A DNA stretch of 64,000 nucleotides from Isoptericola sp. BMS4 (GTDB lineage Bacteria > Actinomycetota > Actinomycetes > Actinomycetales > Cellulomonadaceae), in assembly GCF_011634835.1 (NCBI RefSeq), contig NZ_SIRP01000001.1, positions 3,032,870-3,096,869 of the forward strand. The letters run 5' to 3'. Shown piece by piece: positions 34,167-43,244 of the stretch (position 1 is its first letter; every line of letters starts with the position of its first letter). Position numbers and translations under genes: made by a program. A model generated the notes under the pieces. It worked only from the letters and a program-made list of their open reading frames with translations. It made no database searches and was not told the DNA's origin.

Positions 34167-34682
34167 ATGATCAGCAACACCCGGTCACCGCAGAAGGGCA
34201 GCGCGGTCGTGACGCTGCCGAACGACACCGACATCCAGGTCGTCCGCGAGTTCGCGGCGCCCGCCGCCGACGTGTGGCGTGTGTTCACCGAGCCCGAGCT
34301 CGTCGCCCGCTGGTGGGCGGGCCGGCAGGGCACCGTGACGAGCATCGACATCGACCTCCGCGTCGGCGGCGCCTACCGGTACGTCATGCAGGCGAACGAA
34401 GGGTTCGAGGTCGCGTTCCACGGCGAGTTCCGCGAGGTCGCCGCCCCGCACCGGCTGGTCCACACGGAGGTCTTCGAGGGCATGCCGGACGGGGAGTCGG
34501 CGGCGACCCTCAACACCTCGACGTTCACCGAGCACGACGGGCGCACGACCCTGACGCTCGTCACGAGCGCCCCGAGCAGGGAGGTCCGTGACGCGATGGT
34601 CGACTCCGGCATGGAGGCCGGCATGCAGGAAGGCTTCGACCTGGCGGACGAGGTCGCGGCGACCCTGGGCACCGCCGACTGA
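34167..34682 (+). CDS. SRPBCC/AHSA1-like protein
   Basis: 171 residues with the Aha1-C/START-type fold (VREFAAPAADVWRVFTEPEL, ARWWAGRQG, RLVHTEVFE). ATG 34167 has a GAGGAGAG site at the proper distance, better than an ATG at 34152 that overlaps the ArsR stop. Probably binds a hydrophobic ligand. Co-expressed with the ArsR protein. Confidence 0.9.
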   Translation: MISNTRSPQKGSAVVTLPNDTDIQVVREFAAPAADVWRVFTEPELVARWWAGRQGTVTSIDIDLRVGGAYRYVMQANEGFEVAFHGEFREVAAPHRLVHTEVFEGMPDGESAATLNTSTFTEHDGRTTLTLVTSAPSREVRDAMVDSGMEAGMQEGFDLADEVAATLGTAD

Positions 34683-34694
34683 CGCACCCGGGCG

Positions 34695-34736
34695 CGACGG
34701 CGCCCCCGCCCGGTGTCCGGGGCGGGGGCGCCGTCG
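34695..34736. terminator. Bidirectional hairpin terminator
   Basis: Perfect 17-nt arms (34695-34711 and 34720-34736) with an 8-nt loop between the convergent AHSA1 and SDR genes. Confidence 0.75.
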
Positions 34737-34751
34737 GGCGTTCGCGGGCGG

Positions 34752-35516
34752 TCAGACGGCGGTGTACCCGCCGTCGATGAGCCAGTACGCGCCGGTGACG
34801 AACGAGGCGTCGTCCGACAGGAGGAACCGCACCACCCGGGCGACCTCCTCCGGCTCGCCCAGCCGGCCGAGCGGGTGCTTGCCCACGAGCGCCTCGCGCG
34901 CCTCGGCGGGCAGGCTCGACTCGACGAGCGGCGTCTTGATGTAGGCGGGGCCGACGGCGTTGATGCGCAGCCCCTGCGGGCCGTACTCGGCGGCCGCGTT
35001 CTTGGTGATGCCGACGACGCCGTGCTTGGCGGCGGTGTAGGCACCGTTGCCGAGCGCCGCGACCGTGCCGTGGATCGAGGCCATGTTGACGATGGCGCTC
35101 TCCCCCGCGCCCTGCTCGAGCATGGCCGGGATCTGGGCGCGCATCCCGTACAGGACGCCGTTGAGGTTGATCCCGATGACACGGTCCCAGTCGTCGAGGT
35201 CCGTCTCGCCGGCCGGAGCCTGCTTGCCGCCGATGCCGGCGTTGTTGACGGCGTAGTTCAGCCCGCCGAACGTCGCCTTCGCGAACTCGACCGCCTTGAC
35301 GGAGTCCTCCTTGACCCCGGTGTCCTGCTGGAACGCCGCGGCCTCGCCGCCGGCGGCCGTGATCTCGTCGACCACCCGCTGCGCCGCGTCCAGACGGATG
35401 TCGGTGACGACGACCTTCGCCCCGTGCGCGGCCAGCTCCTTGCTGATCGCCTCACCGATTCCCGAGCCGCCGCCCGTCACGAGCGCCACCTTGCCGTCGA
35501 ATCCACCGAACGCCAT
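34752..35516 (-). CDS. SDR family oxidoreductase
   Basis: 254-residue classical SDR: TGGGSGIGEAIS, Asp in VVTDIRLD favouring NAD(H), NNAGIGG, Ser in MASIHG and YTAAKHG. The end YWLIDGGYTAV is typical. Substrate unknown. Good AAGGAG site before ATG 35516. Confidence 0.93.
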   Translation of the reverse strand: MAFGGFDGKVALVTGGGSGIGEAISKELAAHGAKVVVTDIRLDAAQRVVDEITAAGGEAAAFQQDTGVKEDSVKAVEFAKATFGGLNYAVNNAGIGGKQAPAGETDLDDWDRVIGINLNGVLYGMRAQIPAMLEQGAGESAIVNMASIHGTVAALGNGAYTAAKHGVVGITKNAAAEYGPQGLRINAVGPAYIKTPLVESSLPAEAREALVGKHPLGRLGEPEEVARVVRFLLSDDASFVTGAYWLIDGGYTAV

Positions 35517-35693
35517 CTTCACTCCTTCGCACCTCGCCCCTGTCGGGCAGGAGGACGCGGGACGGAGTGTGACGCGGAGCGACGTGCCCGAGCGGCGGCG
35601 GACGGACCGCCCCGAGCCGTGCCGGCCGGGGCGCTGACCTCTCGACCGTAACGCCGCCACGGCCCGTCGGCGCGGGATCGTGACGAAAACCAC

Positions 35694-36710
35694 TCACTCG
35701 GTCGGCTTTGGCCCGGAGTCGGCCGAGCCGCGCAGGTCGCGCAGCACCGCCGCCTCCTCGTCCGCGGTCAGTCCCGTGACGTCGGCGCCCGGGGTCGAGC
35801 GCAGCCACGCGAGCGTGTCGCGCGCCGTGTCCTCCACCGGCCGCGGCCGGAGCCCGGCGGCGAGCGCCGGCCCGGCGTCGTGCGCGGGCAGCCCGTCGTA
35901 CTCGGGCCGGGGCAGCCACAGCGGCAGCGACCGCTCCCCCGCCCAGGGGCGGACGTCGGAGCCCTCGAGCTCGGCGCGCGACGCCCAGCGCCAGCGCGGC
36001 GCGGCGCCGCAACCGCGCGCGACGGCGTCGAGCACGTCCCCGACGGGGGTGATCGGGCCGACGCCGTCGAGCACGCCGCCCTCCCGACGCTCGGCGAGGT
36101 CCACGATCCAGGTGGCGAGGTCGCGCACGTCGACCAGCTGCACCGGGTCGGCCGGGTCCCCCGGGGCGAGCACGTCGGCCGTCCCGTCGTCGCGGACGCG
36201 CGCCATCCGCGACGGCCAGTACGTGAAGCGGCCGGACGGGTCCCCGGGCCCGGCGATCAGCCCGGGCCGGACGACGGCCGCGCCGGCCGCACCGTCGAGC
36301 ACGATCCGCTCGCACGCCACCTTCATCGCGCCGTACGCCTCGGGCGTGCCGAGGGGGACGTCGTCCGGCTCGGGCTCGCGCAGGCGGCCGGCGCCGGGGC
36401 CGGCCGGGTCGGCGTCGTCGGCGTAGACGTTGATCGTGGAGACGAAGACCCAGTGCGCGTCGCCGAGGGCGGCGACAGCCTTGCGCACGTGCGACGGGGT
36501 GCGGGAGACGTCCACGACGGCGTCGAACCCGCCGGCCGCGAGCGCCTCCGGGAACGGCCCGTCGCGGTCGACGACGACGTGCCGCGCGCCGTCGGGCACC
36601 GGGCCGGAGCGGCCGCGGTTCGCCGCGACGACCTCGTGGCCGCGCGCCACCGCGTCCGCCGCGACGGCGTGGGACAGGAACACCGAACCACCGAGCACCA
36701 GGAGCCTCAT
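35694..36710 (-). CDS. NAD-dependent epimerase/reductase family protein
   Basis: 338 residues, extended-SDR fold: LLVLGGSVFLSHAVAADAV nucleotide loop, STINVYADD, and a YGAMK catalytic pair. It resembles the group often annotated as NAD-dependent epimerase or isoflavone-reductase-like. ATG 36710 has CAGGGT 6 nt upstream. No neighbouring genes suggest a pathway. Confidence 0.88.
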   Translation of the reverse strand: MRLLVLGGSVFLSHAVAADAVARGHEVVAANRGRSGPVPDGARHVVVDRDGPFPEALAAGGFDAVVDVSRTPSHVRKAVAALGDAHWVFVSTINVYADDADPAGPGAGRLREPEPDDVPLGTPEAYGAMKVACERIVLDGAAGAAVVRPGLIAGPGDPSGRFTYWPSRMARVRDDGTADVLAPGDPADPVQLVDVRDLATWIVDLAERREGGVLDGVGPITPVGDVLDAVARGCGAAPRWRWASRAELEGSDVRPWAGERSLPLWLPRPEYDGLPAHDAGPALAAGLRPRPVEDTARDTLAWLRSTPGADVTGLTADEEAAVLRDLRGSADSGPKPTE

Positions 36711-36774
36711 GCGCTCACCCTGCCGTGCCGGCCGCGCCGGCCGCACGCGTTTCCGCCCCTGACAGAGGCGGCGA

Positions 36775-37164
36775 TCAGGGACGGCGCCCCGCGAGCACGC
36801 AGAACTCGTTGCCCTCCGGGTCGGCGAGCACGACCCAGCTCTCCTCGCCGGTCTGGCCGACGTCGGCGCGGGTGGCCCCGAGGCCGAGCAGGCGGCGCAC
36901 CTCGTCCGCTTGGTCGGCGTCGGCGGGGTTGACGTCGACGTGGAGCCGGTTCTTGACGGCCTTGGGCTCCGGCACGCGCGCGAACGTCAGCACCGGCGGC
37001 ACGGGGCCGGGGCGGTCCTTGCCCTCGGGCACCTGCGGGGACCCGATCGTCACGACGTCGTCCTCGACGTCCTGCACCTCGTAGCCGAGGACGGCGCACC
37101 AGAACCGCGCCAGCGCGTCGGGGTCCGCGCAGTCGATCTCGATCTCCGTGAGCTTGCTGGTCAT
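36775..37164 (-). CDS. VOC (glyoxalase-like) family protein
   Basis: 129 residues with a glyoxalase-like dioxygenase fold: IEIDCADPDALARFWCAVLG and NRLHVDVNPAD, ending in WVVLADPEGNEFCVL. Acts probably in thiol or drug metabolism; substrate unknown. Starts at ATG 37164. Confidence 0.92.
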   Translation of the reverse strand: MTSKLTEIEIDCADPDALARFWCAVLGYEVQDVEDDVVTIGSPQVPEGKDRPGPVPPVLTFARVPEPKAVKNRLHVDVNPADADQADEVRRLLGLGATRADVGQTGEESWVVLADPEGNEFCVLAGRRP

Positions 37165-37223
37165 GGGTCCACCGTGACACGACCGGGCCGGTCGGCGCCG
37201 TGCGCGGGTGGCAGGATCGCCCG

Positions 37224-37610
37224 ATGACCACCGACGAGCCCGACCCGCCGGCGCCGGTGCCCGGCGTCGTCCCCGCCCGTGACCGCACGGTCCACCTGGT
37301 CACCCACCCGGAGGCCACCCACCACGTCGACGGCCTGGTCGGCGGTCAGTTCGACTCCGACCTGACCGCGCGCGGCCACGCCGACGCGGCCCGCATCGCG
37401 GCCGAGCTGCGCCGGCGCGTCGACCAGGACCGTCGCGTCGCCGTCGTCACCTCGGACCTGCGACGGACCGCCCGGACGGCGGACGCGATCGGTACGGCCC
37501 TCGACGCCGGCCCGACGCAGGACGCCCGGCTCCGCGAGGCGTCCTACGGCGTCGCGGGCGGTCGCGACCAGGCGTGGCTCGACGCCCGGTCGCCGCGGCT
37601 CGACCCCGAC
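37224..37610 (+). pseudogene. 3'-truncated histidine phosphatase family gene
   Basis: ATG 37224 begins a histidine-phosphatase protein (RTVHLVTHPEATHHVDGLVG, TSDLRRTARTADAIG, LREASYGVAGGRDQAWLDAR). Family resemblance stops near residue 130, where relatives continue with the second half including the late catalytic His. Here the frame runs into a hairpin and then antisense through the neighbouring hydrolase to a stop at 37868, giving a meaningless Arg-rich tail. A deletion that joined this gene to the hydrolase 3' end would explain it. Confidence 0.7.
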
Positions 37611-37611
37611 G

Positions 37612-37663
37612 ACGTAGCGCTCGCTGTCACATCCCGTCTCGGAAAGGACAGCGGGCGCTACGT
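37612..37663. terminator. Hairpin at the truncation joint
   Basis: 17-nt arms (37612-37628 and 37647-37663) with one mismatch and an 18-nt loop. The right arm ends on the first base of the hydrolase stop codon. It is probably the hydrolase terminator. Confidence 0.7.
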
Positions 37664-38418
37664 CAGCATGCGATGGCGGCCCTGCCGAGATGGCGGGCGA
37701 AGAAGCGGACCGCGCTGCCGATCTCGTGCCGCGGCAGCTCCGCGTGCGCGCCCGGGTGGGCGTGCAGCGACTTGTCCGCCGCACCGAAGGCGTCGAACAG
37801 GGCGAGTCCTTCGTCGCGGGGCACGCGTTCGTCGTCCCACTGGAGCAGGAACCGGACCGGGACGGTGATCCGGCGGGCGGCCGGCGCCGAGGCCAGCGCA
37901 CCGCCGAGCCCGAGCACCGCGGCCCGGACGCGCGGCTCGGCCGCGACGAACGGGATGCCGAGGCCGCAGCCGAGGGAGACGCCCCAGTAGCCGACCGGGC
38001 CGTCGCCGACGTGGTCGAGCCGCTGGACCGCGTCCAGCACCGCCCGCCACTCGGAGACGGTGCGCTCCGCGACCAGCGCCTGGAAGCGGGCGATCAGCGG
38101 GTAGAGGTCGGCGCCGGCATCGGCGCGGGCGCGGTTCTGTGCGGCGAGAGCGTCCAGCTCGTCGTCCTTCGGGCGGTCGCCGTGGCCGGGCACGTCGACC
38201 GCGACCGCCGCGAACCCGCAGTCCGTGACGAACCGGCGCGCTCGGGCCTCGACGCCCGGTGCGCGCTTGTGCTGGCCGCCGCCGTGGCCCATCAGGATCA
38301 GCGGGCGGGGGCCGGACGCGGATGCCGGCGACCACAGCACGCCGGGGATCTCGTCGAGGGAGAAGTGCTGCTCGCGGACGCCGTCGGACGACGTCGCGGG
38401 TTCGAGGTGAAAGCGCAT
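37663..38418 (-). CDS. Alpha/beta hydrolase (dienelactone hydrolase-like)
   Basis: 251 residues. Alpha/beta hydrolase fold with the nucleophile elbow GYWGVSLGCG (Ser), an acidic residue in FLLQWDDERVP and a late His in HAELPRHEI. The N-terminus reads VLWSPASASGPRPLILMGHGGG. Substrate unknown. ATG 38418 is the first Met after an upstream open frame. The 3' end shares a hairpin with the truncated phosphatase. Confidence 0.88.
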   Translation of the reverse strand: MRFHLEPATSSDGVREQHFSLDEIPGVLWSPASASGPRPLILMGHGGGQHKRAPGVEARARRFVTDCGFAAVAVDVPGHGDRPKDDELDALAAQNRARADAGADLYPLIARFQALVAERTVSEWRAVLDAVQRLDHVGDGPVGYWGVSLGCGLGIPFVAAEPRVRAAVLGLGGALASAPAARRITVPVRFLLQWDDERVPRDEGLALFDAFGAADKSLHAHPGAHAELPRHEIGSAVRFFARHLGRAAIAC

Positions 38419-38616
38419 GAGGGGACCCACCTTCGTGGTCGTGCCGCGGGCGCTCCCTATGCCGTGTGAGGAAGGGAGCCCCGACCTGTCTTCGTGCTGA
38501 TCGGTCTCACCTCCCCCGGTTCTCGTGCTCGTCGTGCCGCGGTCTCGCGGCCGTGCTGCACAGCGCCGCGAAGGTACCACCGCCCGCAGGCCGTCCGCCC
38601 GCGAATATCGCGCTGG

Positions 38617-38622
38617 TAGGTT
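38617..38622 (+). promoter_or_regulatory. -10 box of a GNAT gene (leaderless)
   Basis: TAGGTT followed by 7 nt and GTG 38630. The 211-nt gap upstream holds a GCCGCG/CGCGGC hairpin and nothing else I recognise. Confidence 0.6.
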
Positions 38623-38629
38623 CGCCGCC

Positions 38630-39091
38630 GTGCCCGACTCCCCCGCCCCCGTCACGTTCCGGCCCGCCACCCGCGACGACCTTCCCCGCGTCGTGGAGCT
38701 CATCGCCGACGACGCCGTCGCCGCCGCGCGCACGGGCTCGTACGGCCCGGCGCACCTCGCGGGATTCGAGGCCATCGAGGCGAGCGCCAACGACGAGCTG
38801 GTCGTCGCCGAGCTGGACGGCGAGGTGGTGGGCACCATGCAGCTCACGTTCGTGCCCGGGATCTCGCGGAACGGCGCCACCCGCCTGCTGGTCGAGGCGG
38901 TGCGGGTCGACGCGCGACTGCGGGGCCAGGGGCTCGGCCGCGCGCTGATGGAGCACGCCCACGCCCGGGGCCGCGAGCGCGGGTGCGCCCTGGCCCAGCT
39001 CACGTCCGACAAGCAGCGCCCGGACGCGCACCGGTTCTACCGCTCGCTCGGGTACGCGCAGTCGCACGAGGGCTTCAAGCTGCCTCTCTGA
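38630..39091 (+). CDS. GNAT family N-acetyltransferase
   Basis: 153 residues, complete GNAT fold: FRPATRDDLPRVVELI, LTFVPGISRNG, acetyl-CoA loop RLRGQGLGRALMEHA and FYRSLGYAQSHEGFKL. The last motif resembles acetyltransferases acting on small amines or drugs. Its 3' end overlaps the convergent MFS gene by 17 nt. Confidence 0.93.
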   Translation: MPDSPAPVTFRPATRDDLPRVVELIADDAVAAARTGSYGPAHLAGFEAIEASANDELVVAELDGEVVGTMQLTFVPGISRNGATRLLVEAVRVDARLRGQGLGRALMEHAHARGRERGCALAQLTSDKQRPDAHRFYRSLGYAQSHEGFKLPL

Positions 39092-40439
39092 CGGCGGCCC
39101 CGCGGGCGCCGCGCGGGTCGCGGATCCCCACCAGGCTCACCAGGCCACCGGCGACGAGCAGCAGCGCCGTCACCAGCAGCGCCCGGTGGAACGACGCGAC
39201 GTCGAGCACCCCGCCGACGATCACGCCCGCGAGCGCCACGGTCACCAACCCCGCCACGCGCGAGACGGCGTTGTTCGTCGCGGAGGCGATCCCGGCGTCG
39301 GCCGACGGCACCGCACCGAGGATCGCCGCGGTCAGCGGCGCGACCGTGATCGACAGGCCGAGTCCGAACACCAGCAGCCCCGGGAGCACCTGGGTCAGAT
39401 AGGTGGCGCCCGCGTCCATCGTGAGCATGAGCAGGTACCCGCACCCGGCCACGACCGGCCCGAGCGTCATGAACCACCGGGGCCCGTACCTCCCGGCGAG
39501 CGTGCCGAACCGGGACGACAGCGCGAGCATCGCGAACGTGGCCGGCAGCTGCGCCACCCCGGCCTCCGTGGCGGAGTACCCGGCCACCTGCTGCAGGAAC
39601 AGCGAGAGCACGAAGCCGCCGAACGCGAGGGCCCCGTACACGGCCACCGTGGCGACGTTGCCCCAGGCGAAGTTGCGGGCGGCGAACATCCGCAGCGGGA
39701 GCATCGGGTCGGTCACGACGCGCTCGCACATCACGAACGCCCCGAGCAGCACCACGCCGAGCACGAGGACGAGCCACTGGGCCTCGATGAGCCCGTACAC
39801 GGCCGCCGCGAGGCCCGTCGCGGCGAGCGCCGCCCCGGGGACGTCGAGGCGCCGCCCCGTCGTCACGGCGCCGCCCGGGATGTCGCGCAGGAGCACGAGC
39901 GTCACGACGATCACCGGCACGTTGATCCAGAAGACCCACCGCCAGGACACGAGGTCGACGAGCCCCCCGCCGACGAACGGGCCGACGATCATCGCGGTGC
40001 CGGTCCAGGCGGTCCAGCGCCCGATGGCCCGCCCCTGCGCCTCGCCGTCGAACGCCCCGACGATCAGCGCCAGCGAGCTCGGGACGAGCAAGGCGCCGGC
40101 GACTCCCTGCAGCAGCCGGGCGAGCACGAGCACGGGCCCGGTCGGCGCGAGGGCGCACAGCACCGACGCGACGCCGAACCCCGCCAGCCCGATCGCGAGC
40201 ACGCGGCGCCGCCCGTACAGGTCGGAGAGCGACCCCGCCAGCAGGATCAGCGCCCCGAGCGTGATCAGGTACCCGTCGACCACCCACTGCTGGAGGCTGA
40301 GGCGTTCTTCGCCGGTCCCGCCCAGCTCGTCGGCGATCGCGGGCAACGCGACGTTGACCACCGTCCCGTCGAGGAACGACACGAACGAGGCGAGGATCGC
40401 GACGAGCAGCACCCGCTGCCGCAGCCGTACGGTGTCCAC
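39075..40439 (-). CDS. MFS transporter, DHA2 family
   Basis: 454 residues, 14-helix EmrB/QacA drug antiporter (FLDGTVVNVALPAI, SLSDLYGRRRVLAIG, VFWINVPV). GTG 40439 is supported by TAGCGT 7 nt upstream; longer open frames have no such signal. Divergent from the Eis-like acetyltransferase, a combination that suggests drug resistance, though no regulator is adjacent. Confidence 0.93.
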   Translation of the reverse strand: MDTVRLRQRVLLVAILASFVSFLDGTVVNVALPAIADELGGTGEERLSLQQWVVDGYLITLGALILLAGSLSDLYGRRRVLAIGLAGFGVASVLCALAPTGPVLVLARLLQGVAGALLVPSSLALIVGAFDGEAQGRAIGRWTAWTGTAMIVGPFVGGGLVDLVSWRWVFWINVPVIVVTLVLLRDIPGGAVTTGRRLDVPGAALAATGLAAAVYGLIEAQWLVLVLGVVLLGAFVMCERVVTDPMLPLRMFAARNFAWGNVATVAVYGALAFGGFVLSLFLQQVAGYSATEAGVAQLPATFAMLALSSRFGTLAGRYGPRWFMTLGPVVAGCGYLLMLTMDAGATYLTQVLPGLLVFGLGLSITVAPLTAAILGAVPSADAGIASATNNAVSRVAGLVTVALAGVIVGGVLDVASFHRALLVTALLLVAGGLVSLVGIRDPRGARGAAVREAA

Positions 40440-40446
40440 CCGCCAC

Positions 40447-40452
40447 ACGCTA
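40447..40452 (-). promoter_or_regulatory. -10 box of the DHA2 transporter gene (leaderless)
   Basis: TAGCGT on the minus strand, 7 nt before GTG 40439. Confidence 0.6.
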
Positions 40453-40533
40453 CGGCGCGGCCGGGGGCTCGACCATCCGGTCGGCACGCCGGCGGCGGGC
40501 GAATATCCGGGTGCCGCGCGGCACCTGCCCGGC

Positions 40534-40539
40534 TAGCCT
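40534..40539 (+). promoter_or_regulatory. -10 box of the Eis-like gene (leaderless)
   Basis: TAGCCT followed by 6 nt and GTG 40546. Confidence 0.6.
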
Positions 40540-40545
40540 CGCGCC

Positions 40546-41775
40546 GTGACCCTGGAGATCCGCCGTTCCCGCCTCGCAGACGTCCCGGCCGCCCGCCGCC
40601 TCGGCGCCGAGGCGTTCGGGGTGCCCGACTCCCCGCCGCCGGAGCCCGAGCCGGACACGTGGCCGGCGGCGAACACCCGGCCGTGGGTCGCGCTCGACGA
40701 CGGCGAGGTCGTCGCCGCGCTCGGGGTGCGCGCGTTCGCGTCGTGGTGGCACGGCACCCGGGTGCCGACGGCGGGCCTGGCGGGCGTCACGGTGGCGGCC
40801 GAGCGGCGCGGCTCCGGCCTGCTGCGCCCGCTCGTCGACACCGCGCTGGCGGAGGCCCGCGAGGCCGGCGACCTGGTCTCGACGCTGTACCCGTCGTCCG
40901 CGGGGATCTACCGCGGGCTCGGATACGAGGTGGTCGGCGCCTTCGAGGACGTGCGGTTCCCGATGGCGGCGCTCGCCGCCGTGCGCCCGCCCACCGGCGA
41001 CGTGCGGGCGCGGCGGGCCACCGCGGCCGACGTGCCCGCGGTCCGGCGCGTCTACGAGGACTGGGCGTCGGCGCAGAACGGGCCGCTGTCCCGCGCCGAG
41101 GCGCCCTTCACGATGGAGCCGGACGAGATGGTCGGCCCGGACGCCGAGTACACCGGCGTCACGCTGGCGGTCACCGGTGCGGGGCCGGACGAGCGGGTGC
41201 TCGGCTTCGCGAGCTGGTCCCGCGGCGCCGGCTACGACCGCACGAACGCCCTCGAGGTCGACGACCTCGTCGCCCTGACGCCGGACGCCGCCCGGGTGCT
41301 GTGGCGCCTGCTCGGCTCGTTCGCCGCCGTCGCCGGGTCCGTGCAGGTCTCGACGTCGGGCGGCTGGTCGGGTCTCGACCCGGCGCGCCTCGTGCTGCCG
41401 GACCACGCCGCGTCCTCGGAGCCTCGCCCGTACATGCTGCGCCTGCTCGACGTGCCGGGAGCCCTCGGTGCCGCCGTCGTCGCGCCGGTGACCGCGCGCG
41501 TGCCGTTCGCCGTGGTCGACCCGCGGACGCCGGACCTGGAGGGAGCCTGGGTGCTGGAGGCCGCCGGGGCCCGGGTGGGCGTCACGCCGGACGACGGCGC
41601 GGTGCCGGGAGACCGGATGACGTTCACCTCCGCCGGGCTGGCCCAGTCGTACGCCGGCGCGCAGTCGACGGCGAACCTGCGGCTCGCGGGCGACCTCACC
41701 GGGCCGGCCAGGCACGACGCCGTCTGGGACGCCCTGTGGGGCGGCCGTCAGGTGCACGTGCGCGACTACTTCTGA
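40546..41775 (+). CDS. Eis-like multi-acetylating N-acetyltransferase
   Basis: 409 residues: an N-terminal GNAT domain with acetyl-CoA loop VTVAAERRGSGLLRPLV and tyrosine-containing IYRGLGYEVVG, a second degenerate GNAT domain, and a sterol-carrier-like C-terminal domain ending in a Phe whose carboxylate is part of the active site in Eis. Relatives acetylate aminoglycosides and Lys side chains. Single leaderless gene. Confidence 0.92.
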   Translation: MTLEIRRSRLADVPAARRLGAEAFGVPDSPPPEPEPDTWPAANTRPWVALDDGEVVAALGVRAFASWWHGTRVPTAGLAGVTVAAERRGSGLLRPLVDTALAEAREAGDLVSTLYPSSAGIYRGLGYEVVGAFEDVRFPMAALAAVRPPTGDVRARRATAADVPAVRRVYEDWASAQNGPLSRAEAPFTMEPDEMVGPDAEYTGVTLAVTGAGPDERVLGFASWSRGAGYDRTNALEVDDLVALTPDAARVLWRLLGSFAAVAGSVQVSTSGGWSGLDPARLVLPDHAASSEPRPYMLRLLDVPGALGAAVVAPVTARVPFAVVDPRTPDLEGAWVLEAAGARVGVTPDDGAVPGDRMTFTSAGLAQSYAGAQSTANLRLAGDLTGPARHDAVWDALWGGRQVHVRDYF

Positions 41776-41944
41776 CGGCCGTCGAGCGTCCCGATCCGCG
41801 TCCGGTCGCGCGGGCGGCGCCGCGCTCGGGGCGGTGGTGGGCGCGCTCGTGCTGCGCGCGGTCTCGCGCCCGGGCGCACGACGCGCCCGTCCACCCCGCG
41901 ACTGAGCGCCCTGAACGTCCTGCCCGTCCGGGCACCGGCGCTGG

Positions 41945-41972
41945 CCACCATACCTAGAGGTAGGTATGGTGG
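41945..41972 (+). promoter_or_regulatory. TetR operator with perfect 12-bp arms over a leaderless -10
   Basis: CCACCATACCTA at 41945-41956 and its exact complement at 41961-41972 around GAGG. The -10 box TATGGT (41965-41970) is inside the right arm, 6 nt before ATG 41977, so the TetR protein should repress its own operon. Confidence 0.85.
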
Positions 41973-41976
41973 TCGC

Positions 41977-42570
41977 ATGGCCACCGACACCGACGCGCGC
42001 GCCCGCCTCGTCACCGCGGCGCGCGAGCTCATCGCCGCCCAGGGCGTCGGCGCCACCAGCCCGCGCCAGGTGCTACGGGCCAGCGGCGTCGGACAGGGCA
42101 GCCTCTACCACCACTTCCCCACCAAGCACGACCTCGCCGCCGCCGCCGTCGGCGCCACCGTGGACGACGCGCTCGCCGCCGCCCGGCGCGACCTGGACCC
42201 CGGCCCGGACGCCGACGACGATCCCGTCGCCCGCGTCGTCGCCTACCTGGAGCGCCCCCGCGAGGCGCTCGCCGGCTGCAAGATCGGGCGGCTCACCAGC
42301 GACCAGGCCGTCATGGACGACGGCACCCTGCACGACGTGGTCACCGCCTACTTCGTCCGCCTGCTCGACGCCGTGACCGCGACCCTGCGCGAGGCGGACC
42401 TCCCCGAGGACGTCGCCCGGGACCGCGCGCACGCCGCCGTCGCGATCGTGCAGGGCGGCTACGTGCTCGCCCGCGCCACGGGCGACCCGGACGCGATGCG
42501 CGCCGCGGTGCGCGGCTTCGTCCACGTGCTCACCACCGGCCTCGCCCCCGACCGACAGGAGACCGCATGA
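41977..42570 (+). CDS. TetR-family regulator, first gene of the PdxH operon
   Basis: 197 residues: HTH VLRASGVGQGSLYHHFPTKHDLAAAAV at about residues 30-57, followed by a TetR_C domain with LERPREALAGCKIGRL and a Cys. Stop overlaps the next start (ATGA). Autoregulated through the palindrome just upstream. Confidence 0.94.
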   Translation: MATDTDARARLVTAARELIAAQGVGATSPRQVLRASGVGQGSLYHHFPTKHDLAAAAVGATVDDALAAARRDLDPGPDADDDPVARVVAYLERPREALAGCKIGRLTSDQAVMDDGTLHDVVTAYFVRLLDAVTATLREADLPEDVARDRAHAAVAIVQGGYVLARATGDPDAMRAAVRGFVHVLTTGLAPDRQETA

Positions 42571-43244
42571 CGTTCCGCGACCGGCTGCGCGCCCTGCCCA
42601 GCTTCCCGCCCGGCCTGCCGCCCTTCGGCGTCGACCTCGACGACCTCGACAGCGCACCGCGGACACCCCAGGAGCTCTTCACCGCGTGGTTCGACGACGC
42701 CCTGGCCGCCGCCCTCCTCGCCCCGCACGCGACGACGCTCGCGACCGCCGGCCCCGACGGCGCCGTGCACGCGCGCACCGTGGTCCTCAAGGACGTCACG
42801 GACACGGGATGGTGGTTCGCCGGGCACGCGACCAGCCCCAAGGGGCGCGACCTCGCCGCCAACCCGCACGCCGCGCTCGTGTTCCTCTGGCGCGAGCTCG
42901 GCCGCCAGGTCCGGGTGGCGGGCACCGCCACCTCGGGCGGACCGGAGGCGAGCGCGGCCGACTTCCGCGCACGCCCCGAGGGGTCGCGCGCCGCGGGCCT
43001 CGTGGACCACCAGAGCGAGCCGCTGGGCTCGCGCGAGGAGTACTGGTCGGCGTTCGCCGCCGAGCTGGACCGCACCCGGCGCGACCCCGACGCCGTCGCC
43101 CCCGCATGGACCGCCTGGACGCTCGACCCGGTGGAGGTCGAGTTCTGGCAGGCGAGCGACGACCGCGGGCAGGCCCGCCTGCGGTACCGCAAGGACCCGA
43201 GCACCACCCCGACCGCCTGGACCAAGGAGCTCCTGTGGCCATGA
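42567..43244 (+). CDS. Pyridoxamine 5'-phosphate oxidase family protein
   Basis: 225 residues with the PNPOx FMN-binding fold (ATAGPDGAVHARTVVLKDV, HATSPKGRDLAANPHAALVFLW) and a PdxH-like C-terminal dimerisation end (PVEVEFWQAS, RLRYRK). It may oxidise pyridoxine phosphate or act on another FMN substrate; the TetR context favours a side role over housekeeping. Overlaps genes on both sides. Confidence 0.88.
   Translation: MTFRDRLRALPSFPPGLPPFGVDLDDLDSAPRTPQELFTAWFDDALAAALLAPHATTLATAGPDGAVHARTVVLKDVTDTGWWFAGHATSPKGRDLAANPHAALVFLWRELGRQVRVAGTATSGGPEASAADFRARPEGSRAAGLVDHQSEPLGSREEYWSAFAAELDRTRRDPDAVAPAWTAWTLDPVEVEFWQASDDRGQARLRYRKDPSTTPTAWTKELLWP

Noticed and set aside
38601..40506. GCGAATAT shared upstream of both acetyltransferase genes
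   Set aside because: Distances to the -10 boxes differ (8 and 27 nt), so a common regulatory role is not supported.
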